From assembly GCA_026708265.1 (NCBI GenBank), contig JAPOVI010000014.1:1-62810 (forward strand): DNA of 62,810 nt, written 5' to 3'. The DNA comes from Acidobacteriota bacterium. GTDB taxonomy: Bacteria > Acidobacteriota > Vicinamibacteria > Vicinamibacterales > UBA8438. The translations under genes and the position numbers were made by a program. The notes beneath the pieces are model-generated. The model was not told where the DNA came from. It ran no database searches and worked only from the letters and a program-made list of their open reading frames with translations. This document shows positions 1-6,993 of the stretch, one piece after another; the stretch's first letter is position 1, and the number at the start of each line of letters is the position of its first letter.

Positions 1-1
1 C

Positions 2-1009
2 GGGGGCCGCCTCCCCGGCCCTGCCCGGCCCGGGCTCACGGCCGCCCGGGTCGCGGTTCGCGAAGGGCACCTCGGCGCCGTCGCGGCGTGCCTGAGCGCC
101 GGCGCGGACGTCAACCGGACCGTGGAGACGGTCGCCCCCCGCGGGCGGCAGTACCGGGCGGGGCGACCGATCCGAGTCGGGACCACGCCGCTGCTGGTAG
201 CGGTCACCAATGCCCACTGGGAGGTGGCCGCGGCGCTCCTCGACGCCGGGGCCAACCCCAACGCCGACGCGACCGGCTACACCGTGCTGCACATGATCCC
301 GAAAGTGCGCAAGCCGGGCGGCGGCGACAACGACCCGGCGCCCTACGGTTCCGGGCGCCTCTCCAGCCTCGACCTCGTCCGCAAGCTCGCCGAGCACGGC
401 GCCGACCTCGAGGCCCGGATGACGGAGCGGCGCAACCTCAACAACACGCGGCATCGCGAGGCCGGCTCCACCCCGTTCATGCTGGCCGCGCTCGTCGCCG
501 ACGCGGAGCTGATGCGCAGGCTGGCCGAGCTCGGCGCCGATCCGCTGGCGAAGAACGACGAGTTCAGTACGCCGCTCATGGCCGCGGCCGGCCTCGGCAC
601 CCGCTCCCCCGGCGAGGATGCCGGAACGGAGGAAGAAGTCCTCGAGGCGGTGCAGGTGGCGCTGGACCTCGGGGCCGACATCAACGCCGTGGACGACAAC
701 GGCGAGACCGCCATGCACGGCGCCGCCTACAAGAACCTCCCGCGGGTCGTGGAGTTCCTCGCCGCCAACGGGGCCCACGTCGACGTCTGGAACGTCGAGA
801 ACCGCTACGGCTGGACCCCGCTGACGATCGCCCGCGGCTACCGCTTCGGCAACTTCAAGCCGTCCCCGGTCACCGTCACTGCCATCGAGCAGGTCCTGCA
901 CGACGCCGGCGTCACGCCGGAAGCCGACGGCGACGCGGAGGGCGTCGACATCTACGCGCCGAGGCGGCCGGCGGCAGCGGGAGCACCGCAGCAGACCTCG
1001 CCGCGCTGA
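2..1009 (+). CDS. Ankyrin-repeat protein, 5' end outside the window
   Basis: The reading frame is open from the first bases, so the N-terminus and any signal peptide lie to the left. Several ankyrin repeats are visible, with the typical helix-turn phrases such as DAGANPNADATGYTVLH, AALVADAELMRRLAELGADP, LDLGADINAVDDNGETAMH and FLAANGAHVDVWN. Ankyrin arrays are protein-binding scaffolds; the partner cannot be told from the sequence. The last residues are low-complexity and rich in Ala and Pro. A perfect GC hairpin follows the stop and separates it from the next gene. The family call is firm, the role unknown. Confidence 0.85.
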   Translation, partial: GGRLPGPARPGLTAARVAVREGHLGAVAACLSAGADVNRTVETVAPRGRQYRAGRPIRVGTTPLLVAVTNAHWEVAAALLDAGANPNADATGYTVLHMIPKVRKPGGGDNDPAPYGSGRLSSLDLVRKLAEHGADLEARMTERRNLNNTRHREAGSTPFMLAALVADAELMRRLAELGADPLAKNDEFSTPLMAAAGLGTRSPGEDAGTEEEVLEAVQVALDLGADINAVDDNGETAMHGAAYKNLPRVVEFLAANGAHVDVWNVENRYGWTPLTIARGYRFGNFKPSPVTVTAIEQVLHDAGVTPEADGDAEGVDIYAPRRPAAAGAPQQTSPR

Positions 1010-1042
1010 CGCCCGGCTTGGCGCCGCGGCTCGGAACTCCCC

Positions 1043-1074
1043 GCGCCCGGGTCGGCCGATCCCGACCCGGGCGC
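1043..1074. terminator. GC-rich hairpin downstream of the ankyrin gene
   Basis: Two 13-base arms (GCGCCCGGGTCGG and its exact complement) flank a six-base loop. It begins 34 bases after the ankyrin stop and ends 60 bases before the SDR start. There is no T tract after it, so it may be a structural or Rho-assisted terminator rather than a classic intrinsic one. Confidence 0.5.
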
Positions 1075-1134
1075 CAGGGATCCTCGACATCTGACGCCGC
1101 GCGGCGTTCCCCGCCGAGCCTCGCCCTTCATCCG

Positions 1135-1932
1135 ATGGCCGCTTCAGATTCGACGATGCCCGACGGCCGCGTCGTGCTGGTGACCGGAGCAAGCCGCGGC
1201 GTCGGCCGCGGGGTGGCGCTCGGAATGCTCCACGCGGGGGCGACCGTCTATGCCAGCGGCCGGTCGATCGAGTCCGCGGACCTCGACCCGCGGATTGTGC
1301 GCGTAACGTGCGACCATACCGATGTTGAGGCCGTGGCCCGCCTCTTCCGGCGGGTAGAGGCCGACCGCGGGCGTCTCGACGTGCTGGTGAACAGCGCTTG
1401 GGGCGGCTACGAGCGGATGGTCGAGGGTGAGCGGTTCACGTGGCCGGCGCCGTTCTGGGAACAGCCGGCCTGGCGTTGGTCGGCGATGATGGACGTGGGG
1501 GTCCGAGCCGCATTCGCGGCCAGCCAGCAAGCGGCCCGCGTGATGGTTGCGCAGCGAAGCGGCCTCATCGTCAACGTGTCGCACTGGGCGGCGCAGAAGC
1601 GCATCGGAAACACGATCTACGGGGTCGCGAAGGCGGCCACCGACAAGCTGACCGCGGACACCGCGGCCGAGCTCCGCGAGCACGGCGTCACCGTCGTTTC
1701 GCTGTACCCCGGACTCGTTCGGACAGAGGCCGTCCTCGCCGCCGGCTTCTTCGACCTCGGCAACTCGGAGAGCCCGGAGTTCCAGGGCCGTGCCGTCGCC
1801 GCGCTGGCGGCCGATCCTCAGGTCGATCGGTGGTCGGGGCAGGTGCTGGTGACCGCGGCGCTGGCCGAGCACTACGGCTTCACCGACGTCGACGGGAAGT
1901 CGCCGCGACCCCTCACCCTCGCCGACGTCTGA
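1135..1932 (+). CDS. Short-chain dehydrogenase/reductase, DHRS1-like
   Basis: A 265-residue classical SDR that should use NAD(P)H to oxidise an alcohol or reduce a carbonyl in the cytoplasm. The TGxxxGxG cofactor motif is at about residues 17-24 (TGASRGVG), followed by NSAWGG in place of the usual NNAG, Ser at about 149 (VNVS), and the catalytic Y-G-V-A-K at 162-166. The order FWEQPAWRW ... YGVAKAA ... SLYPGLVRTE resembles the DHRS1 group. The frame is open much further upstream, but homology starts at the ATG used here; a second ATG seven codons in is possible. The substrate is not predictable. The SRPBCC gene follows after 19 bases, so the two may be co-transcribed. Confidence 0.85.
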   Translation: MAASDSTMPDGRVVLVTGASRGVGRGVALGMLHAGATVYASGRSIESADLDPRIVRVTCDHTDVEAVARLFRRVEADRGRLDVLVNSAWGGYERMVEGERFTWPAPFWEQPAWRWSAMMDVGVRAAFAASQQAARVMVAQRSGLIVNVSHWAAQKRIGNTIYGVAKAATDKLTADTAAELREHGVTVVSLYPGLVRTEAVLAAGFFDLGNSESPEFQGRAVAALAADPQVDRWSGQVLVTAALAEHYGFTDVDGKSPRPLTLADV

Positions 1933-1951
1933 CCGGGCGATTCGCAGAACC

Positions 1952-2449
1952 GTGAGGACCTTCGAGTTCCGGAGCCGCGTACTGCTCGCCCGACCGCGGG
2001 ACGAGGTGTTCCCCTTCTTCGCGGACGCCCGGAACCTGGAGTACCTGACGCCCCCCTGGCTGCGCTTCACGATGCTGACGCCGTGGCCGGTCGAGATGCA
2101 GCCGGGCGCGCTCATCGACTACCGCCTCCGCGTGCGCGGGGTGTCGCTCCGCTGGCGGAGCGAGATCACGGCCTGGGAGCCGCCGTACCGCTTCGTGGAC
2201 GAGCAGCGCCGCGGGCCGTACCGGCTCTGGATCCACGAGCACGGCTTCGAGGAGACGCGCGAGGGAAGGACGCTGGCCCACGACGCCGTGCGCTACGCCG
2301 TGCCGGGCGGATGGCTCGTCGACCGCCTGCTCGTCAGGCGCGACCTCGAGCGCATCTTCAAGTACCGCCGGGCCGTGCTCCGGGACCTGTTCGGGGTGCC
2401 CAGCCGGGGACCGATTCCTCGGGCCGCCGAACATAGCCGGCCCCACTGA
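1952..2449 (+). CDS. SRPBCC-family (START/Bet v1-like) ligand-binding protein
   Basis: A 165-residue protein starting at GTG. It matches the polyketide-cyclase/dehydrase or CoxG-like SRPBCC pattern: an opening beta strand FEFRSRVLLARPRDEVFPFFADARNLEYLTP, a central beta sheet with ITAWEPPYRFVDEQ and a long C-terminal helix ending in KYRRAVLRDLFG. Such proteins enclose a hydrophobic cavity and bind or transform small hydrophobic molecules. There is no signal peptide. It sits directly after the SDR gene, which suggests a shared substrate, but this is inference. The exact subfamily is uncertain. Confidence 0.75.
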   Translation: MRTFEFRSRVLLARPRDEVFPFFADARNLEYLTPPWLRFTMLTPWPVEMQPGALIDYRLRVRGVSLRWRSEITAWEPPYRFVDEQRRGPYRLWIHEHGFEETREGRTLAHDAVRYAVPGGWLVDRLLVRRDLERIFKYRRAVLRDLFGVPSRGPIPRAAEHSRPH

Positions 2450-2599
2450 CCGCCGTCCCGCATCAAGGCGTGACCCAGATCGGCGACGACCAGGCGCGCT
2501 CCTCGATGGTGGCCGGCAGGTCCGGCCGCGGTTCCACACCGGCCCGCACCGCCTCCCATGTCGACCGGTCGTCGCCGGGGCGAACCGCGGCGCGCGCCG

Positions 2600-3730
2600 T
2601 CAGGCCGTCTGGAACTTGCGCCGGATCCAGTCGAGCGTCACCCGGTCGAACTCCTCCGGCTTCTCCTGCTGCGTCCAGTGCCCGCAGTCGGCGATGACGT
2701 GGCGCTCGAGGTCGGGAATGAACGACGGCATGCCGTCCGAGGAGGAGGGACGCAGGATCGTGTCGTTCTCGGCCCCGACGTAGAGGCACGGCACCTCGAT
2801 GGGGGGAGGCGGCGGGGGCGGAGTCCCGTCACCGGCACCACCTGCTCCGATGTTGGCGCGGTAGTAGTTGAGTCCTCCGGTGAACCCGGTCGCTTCGAAC
2901 GTCTCCGTCCAGTAGTCCAGGACGTCCTCGGAGAAGATCAGCTCGCCCTCGTAGTCGTCCTCCTCGATCATCCGCAGCATGTCCATCTGCTTCTCGGCCG
3001 AGTCCGGCGGGTAGCGGCGCATGTTCTCGACGTCCCAGTACCACCCGCGCCGGAAGATCATCTCCAGCCCCCGCCGGACGTCCCGGCCGAATACCGCTTC
3101 GGCTCGGCCCGGCTCCTGGAACGTCGCGGTGTAGTAGTTCTCGGTCGGGATGATCAGCGGCTCCTCCGGCTCGCTCGGGGGCGGGCCGCCGAACGCCGGG
3201 GTGTTGACGCCGATGACGCCGAGGACCCGATCCGGGTACATCCTCGGCATCGTCCACACCGCCGCGCCGCCCCAGTCGTGGCCGCAGAAGATGGCCCGCT
3301 CGATGTCGAGGGCGTCGAGGAGGCCGACGAGATCCCGGCAGAGGTTGGGAATCGTATAGCTGGCGACATCCGCCGGCTGGTCGGTGAGGCCGTAGCCGCG
3401 CATGTCGGGGGCGATGGCCCGCAGTCCGGCGGCCGGGTAGGAGCGCATCTGGTTGCGCCAGGAGTAGGCGAGCTCCGGGAAGCCGTGCACGAAGACCACC
3501 GGGATCCCCTCGCCCTGCTCGTACACCGCCATCCGGATGCCGTTGGTGTCGATGAAGTGCGGATCCGGCATGCCCGGCGCCGGCCGCACGGCCGGCTGTC
3601 CGAGCCCCGGGAGCGGGCGGACGAAGGGGGCGGCGGCGATCAGGCCGGCGGCTCCGCGCAGGAATCGGCGGCGCGAAGGTGACATCGGCTCGACGGTGTG
3701 GGCGGCGCGGGACCGGTCGCGGTTCTGCAC
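2600..3730 (-). CDS. Tat-exported alpha/beta hydrolase, epoxide hydrolase-like
   Basis: A 376-residue alpha/beta hydrolase of the epoxide hydrolase group, which opens epoxides to diols through an Asp ester intermediate. Visible are the oxyanion motif HGFP (about residue 82), the nucleophile elbow GHDWGG (Asp about 153), a cap domain rich in Tyr, and the catalytic His in CGHWTQQEKPEEF. A twin-arginine signal (SRRRFLRGAAG) lies near the N-terminus, so the enzyme is probably exported folded. I chose the GTG start because GGAAGGAG lies nine bases before it; an ATG 15 codons later (MSPSRRRF) also leaves a complete Tat signal but lacks a clear ribosome site. A haloalkane dehalogenase is less likely because the cap has the epoxide hydrolase Tyr pattern. 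Confidence 0.82.
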   Translation of the reverse strand: MQNRDRSRAAHTVEPMSPSRRRFLRGAAGLIAAAPFVRPLPGLGQPAVRPAPGMPDPHFIDTNGIRMAVYEQGEGIPVVFVHGFPELAYSWRNQMRSYPAAGLRAIAPDMRGYGLTDQPADVASYTIPNLCRDLVGLLDALDIERAIFCGHDWGGAAVWTMPRMYPDRVLGVIGVNTPAFGGPPPSEPEEPLIIPTENYYTATFQEPGRAEAVFGRDVRRGLEMIFRRGWYWDVENMRRYPPDSAEKQMDMLRMIEEDDYEGELIFSEDVLDYWTETFEATGFTGGLNYYRANIGAGGAGDGTPPPPPPPIEVPCLYVGAENDTILRPSSSDGMPSFIPDLERHVIADCGHWTQQEKPEEFDRVTLDWIRRKFQTA

Positions 3731-3871
3731 GTGGCGGCACTCCTTCCCCGGATGGTCGGTCGAAACTCCCGTTTGCAGACAGTATACGGTCAGCATCCGT
3801 GATGGTCGCGCCCGGCGATGGCCGCGTCCGTCAGGTGCGCGGGACTCTTGCCGGCACACTCCCGAGCGCCG

Positions 3872-4312
3872 TCAGGGTGCGCGCCGGCGCAACGGGTCCT
3901 GCCACTCCAGCCCCTCGAAACGGGCGAAGTCGCCGTCCGTCGAGCACAGAACGAGCCCGTGCTCGATCGCCAGCGCGGCCAGGTGCGCGTCCGGCACGAG
4001 ATTCGCCCGACCCTCGGCGCTCGCGATGAGCGGTCCGAGACATTGCTGGTGGCGCTCCGTGGGGAGCGGCACCCAGACCGACTCGGTCGCAAGCCAGGAC
4101 TCCACCTGCCGCCACGCGGCGGATACCGTTGTGGGGCGGTCGAAGATGCGCGGATTGCTGACGATTCGCGCGAAGGCCAGCAGGCTGGGCCAGGGAAGCC
4201 CGACGGGCGCGGCGGCGTTGATGCGACTGTCCAGCCAGGCGCGCGCCCTGGCGTGTTGCGGGAACGAGGCCACGTGCGCGTAGACCAGCAGGTTGGCGTC
4301 GACGAGGATCAC
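3872..4312 (-). CDS. vapC: PIN-domain ribonuclease toxin (VapC type)
   Basis: A 146-residue PIN-domain protein, probably an RNase toxin that cleaves RNA when released from its antitoxin. The PIN acidic residues are in place: Asp at residue 5 (ILVDANLLVYA), and late Asp residues in VPDAHLAALA and CSTDGDFARF. The GTG start overlaps the antitoxin stop by four bases (GTGA), a translational coupling typical of VapBC pairs. The frame is open for about 2.7 kb upstream, antisense to the next gene, but only this segment is conserved protein. Confidence 0.85.
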   Translation of the reverse strand: MILVDANLLVYAHVASFPQHARARAWLDSRINAAAPVGLPWPSLLAFARIVSNPRIFDRPTTVSAAWRQVESWLATESVWVPLPTERHQQCLGPLIASAEGRANLVPDAHLAALAIEHGLVLCSTDGDFARFEGLEWQDPLRRRAP

Positions 4313-4560
4313 CGGAACTCCTCGCCTTCCGCGGCGGCGAGCACGTCGGCGATGTCGTCCAGGCTGCCCAGCCGGCAGCGGCCGAGGTCGACCACGGGCG
4401 TCCGGTAGGGCGCCGCCGGGGCGGACGGGGCCGCCATGGTGCGCAGACCGTTGCGCAGCGCTTCGTTCACGATGGCCTTGAGGCTCTGGCCGCGCGCCCG
4501 CCGCATCCGTTCCGCCAGGGCCGCCACGTCGGGATCCAGCGTCAGGGTCGTGCGCATCAT
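4309..4560 (-). CDS. vapB: Ribbon-helix-helix antitoxin partner of the PIN toxin
   Basis: An 83-residue protein with an N-terminal ribbon-helix-helix signature (MRTTLTLDPDVAALAERM followed by GQSLKAIVNEALRNGL), which should bind the operon promoter as a dimer. The C-terminal half (VVDLGRCRLGSLDDIADVLAAAEG) would occupy the toxin groove. Two consecutive ATG codons can serve as the start. No ribosome site precedes them, and a good promoter ends immediately upstream, so the mRNA may be leaderless. Its own DNA-binding domain suggests autoregulation. Confidence 0.82.
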   Translation of the reverse strand: MMRTTLTLDPDVAALAERMRRARGQSLKAIVNEALRNGLRTMAAPSAPAAPYRTPVVDLGRCRLGSLDDIADVLAAAEGEEFR

Positions 4561-4563
4561 CTG

Positions 4564-4593
4564 AACATAAGTAGTCTGATGCCTTGATGTCAA
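4564..4593 (-). promoter_or_regulatory. Probable promoter of the vapBC-type operon
   Basis: On the minus strand a perfect TTGACA (4588-4593) is followed after 18 bases by TATGTT (4564-4569, four of six consensus bases). The predicted transcription start falls at or within a few bases of the antitoxin ATG codons. This stretch is also visibly richer in A+T than its surroundings. Confidence 0.5.
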
Positions 4594-4690
4594 TCTGGGC
4601 GCGTTCCCCGTCGGGGCGCTCCGAACGGCGCCGCGCCGATGGAACCCAAAGGTGATACGGTAGGCGGAGTCGATGTCCAAGGAGGATGCG

Positions 4691-6862
4691 ATGCGTGTGA
4701 GATCCCGGATCGGTCTGGCGGGAGCGGCGCTGGCGGCGCTGGCCGTGGTGGGGCTGTCCGCGAGCGGCGCCGTGGCGGCGGCCGACGACGACGGCGATAT
4801 CAGAGGCGTCGTGCGGAGCGCCGCTGGCGGTGAGGCGGGCGTCTGGGTCATCGCCGAAACGGCGGACCTCGAGACCACGTTCCGCAAGATCGTCGTCACC
4901 GGCGACGACGGGCGTTTCCTGGTGCCCGATCTGCCCGACGCGGCCTACGAGGTCTGGGTCCGCGGCTACGGCCTGCTCGACTCCGACAAGCACGCCGCCC
5001 GCCCGGGCGACGAGCTGACCGTCGACGTCGCCGCGGCGGCGACGCCGCAGGAGGCGGCGCGCATCTACCCCGCCAACTACTGGTATTCGCTGCTCGAGGT
5101 GCCGGCCGAGGACGAGTTCCCGGGCACGGGACCGAACGGCAACGGGATCAGCCGCGGCATGCGGCACCAGGCGGAGTGGGTCGACCGGCTGAAGGACGGC
5201 TGCCAGCTCTGCCACCAGATGGGCAACATGGCGACCCGCGAGATGCCGATGATCGACGTCGACGACTTCGACTCGACCGTGGCCGCCTGGGACCACCGGG
5301 TGCAGGTCGGGCGGAGCGGCCCCAGCATGAACAGCGGGCTGAACCGGATGGGGCGCGAGCGTGCGCTGCAGCTCTTCGCCGACTGGACCGACCGCATCGC
5401 GGCCGGCGAGGTCCCGCCGGAGCCGCCCCGGCCGCAGGGCGTGGAGCGCAACGTCGTGATGACGATGTGGGGCTGGGGCGATCCGATCGCGATGGTGCAC
5501 GACGAGATCGCCACCGACAAGCGGAATCCCCACCTCTATCCGAACGCTCCCATCTACGGGGTCGGAGGCGCCGGCCTCACGATCACCGACCCGGTCACGC
5601 ACCAGTCCGTCCGGCTCGACATGACGACGCGCGACCCGATGCCGGTGCGGGGCGATTCCTACGCCGGCACGACGACGCTGATCCCATCCCCCTACTGGGG
5701 CGACGAGCGCTCCACGGCGCGCGGCTACAGCGCCCACAACCCGATGCTGGACGCCAAGGGCCGGCTGTGGATCACGCAGTCGATCCGGCCGTCGGGCAAC
5801 CCCGACTGGTGCCGGGAGGGCTCGGATCATCCGTCCGCGCGCCACTTCCCCATCGACCGCAGCCAGCGGCAGCTCTCGTACTGGGACGTGGAGGCGGAGG
5901 AGTTCGTGCACGTCGACACCTGCTACATGACCCACCACCTGCAGTTCGCCGAGGACGAGAGCGACACGCTCTGGCTGAGCGGATCGACGGACGTCGTCGG
6001 CTGGCTCGACACGAAGCTCTACGACGAGACGGGCGACGAGCAGGCGGCGCAGGGCTGGTGCCCCACCATCGTCGACACGAGCGGTGACGGCCGCATCGGC
6101 GAGTACACCGAGCCGGGCGAGGCGCAGGACCCGACGAAGGACATGCGCCTGGACGGCTTCGCCTACGGGATCATCCCCAACCCGGTGGACGGGTCGATCT
6201 GGATCGCGCGACGCCTCCCGGTGCCCGGCAGCATCGTGCGACTGGAGGTCGGCGACAGCCCGCCCGAGAGCTGCATCGCCGAGGTCTACGAGCCGCCGTT
6301 CGAGAACCCGGCCGTCGATCCGAGCCAGTGGGGGCACGGCGGGCGCGGGATCGACATCGACCGCAACGGCGTCCTCTGGACCGCGCTCGGCGGGAGCGGC
6401 CACCTGGCGAGCTTCGACCGCAGCAAGTGCCAGGTGCTGAACGGCCCCACTGCCACCGGGCAGCACTGCCCCGAGGGGTGGACGCTGTACCCGACCCCGG
6501 GCCCCCAGATGAAGGGCGTCACCGCGGCCGGGAGCGCCGACTTCCACTACTACAACTGGGTGGACCAGTTCAACACGCTCGGGTTGGGCGACAACGTGCC
6601 GATCGCGAACGGCACGGGCTCCGACGCGCTGCTGGCGCTGCTGCCCGACACGGGCGAGTGGGTCACGCTGCGCGTGCCCTATCCGCTCGGCTTCTACACG
6701 CGCGGCCTCGACGGGCGCATCGATGACGCGGAGGCCGGCTGGAAGGGCCGCGGCGTCTGGGCCAGTTACGACTCGGTTACGAACTGGCACCAGGAGGGCG
6801 GCAAGGGCATGACGAGCGAGATCGTCCGCTTCCAGGTCCGCCCGGACCCGCTCGCCGAGTAG
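4691..6862 (+). CDS. Exported c-type cytochrome with carboxypeptidase-regulatory domain and Vgb-like propeller
   Basis: A 723-residue exported protein. A signal peptide (about residues 1-30, ending AVAAADDD) leads to a carboxypeptidase-regulatory-like beta sandwich (about 35-115), then one heme c motif CQLCH (171-175), then a long repeat region with DxxGRLW and IDIDRNGVLW phrases typical of virginiamycin-B-lyase-like or SMP-30-like beta propellers. It probably transfers electrons or senses substrate in the periplasm; a lyase activity is not implied. The ATG used has AAGGAGG five bases upstream; an ATG six codons earlier would place that site inside the gene. It runs divergently from the toxin-antitoxin pair and converges on a TonB receptor. 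Confidence 0.75.
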   Translation: MRVRSRIGLAGAALAALAVVGLSASGAVAAADDDGDIRGVVRSAAGGEAGVWVIAETADLETTFRKIVVTGDDGRFLVPDLPDAAYEVWVRGYGLLDSDKHAARPGDELTVDVAAAATPQEAARIYPANYWYSLLEVPAEDEFPGTGPNGNGISRGMRHQAEWVDRLKDGCQLCHQMGNMATREMPMIDVDDFDSTVAAWDHRVQVGRSGPSMNSGLNRMGRERALQLFADWTDRIAAGEVPPEPPRPQGVERNVVMTMWGWGDPIAMVHDEIATDKRNPHLYPNAPIYGVGGAGLTITDPVTHQSVRLDMTTRDPMPVRGDSYAGTTTLIPSPYWGDERSTARGYSAHNPMLDAKGRLWITQSIRPSGNPDWCREGSDHPSARHFPIDRSQRQLSYWDVEAEEFVHVDTCYMTHHLQFAEDESDTLWLSGSTDVVGWLDTKLYDETGDEQAAQGWCPTIVDTSGDGRIGEYTEPGEAQDPTKDMRLDGFAYGIIPNPVDGSIWIARRLPVPGSIVRLEVGDSPPESCIAEVYEPPFENPAVDPSQWGHGGRGIDIDRNGVLWTALGGSGHLASFDRSKCQVLNGPTATGQHCPEGWTLYPTPGPQMKGVTAAGSADFHYYNWVDQFNTLGLGDNVPIANGTGSDALLALLPDTGEWVTLRVPYPLGFYTRGLDGRIDDAEAGWKGRGVWASYDSVTNWHQEGGKGMTSEIVRFQVRPDPLAE

Positions 6863-6875
6863 GCTGGAGACTGCA

Positions 6876-6911
6876 GCAGGCGGCGGACGGCCCGCGCCGT
6901 TCGCCGCCTGC
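6876..6911. terminator. Bidirectional hairpin between convergent genes
   Basis: A 16-pair stem including one G-U pair, with a four-base loop (CCGC) and no T tract. It lies 13 bases after the propeller gene stop and 82 bases from the stop of the convergent TonB receptor, so it may end transcription from both sides. Confidence 0.5.
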
Positions 6912-6993
6912 AACTCGGCGTGCGGCCTTCCCCGGCCCGCGGTGCCGTCCCGGTCCGCCGCGCGGCAACCCCGTCCGGCCACGACCGAGCGCG

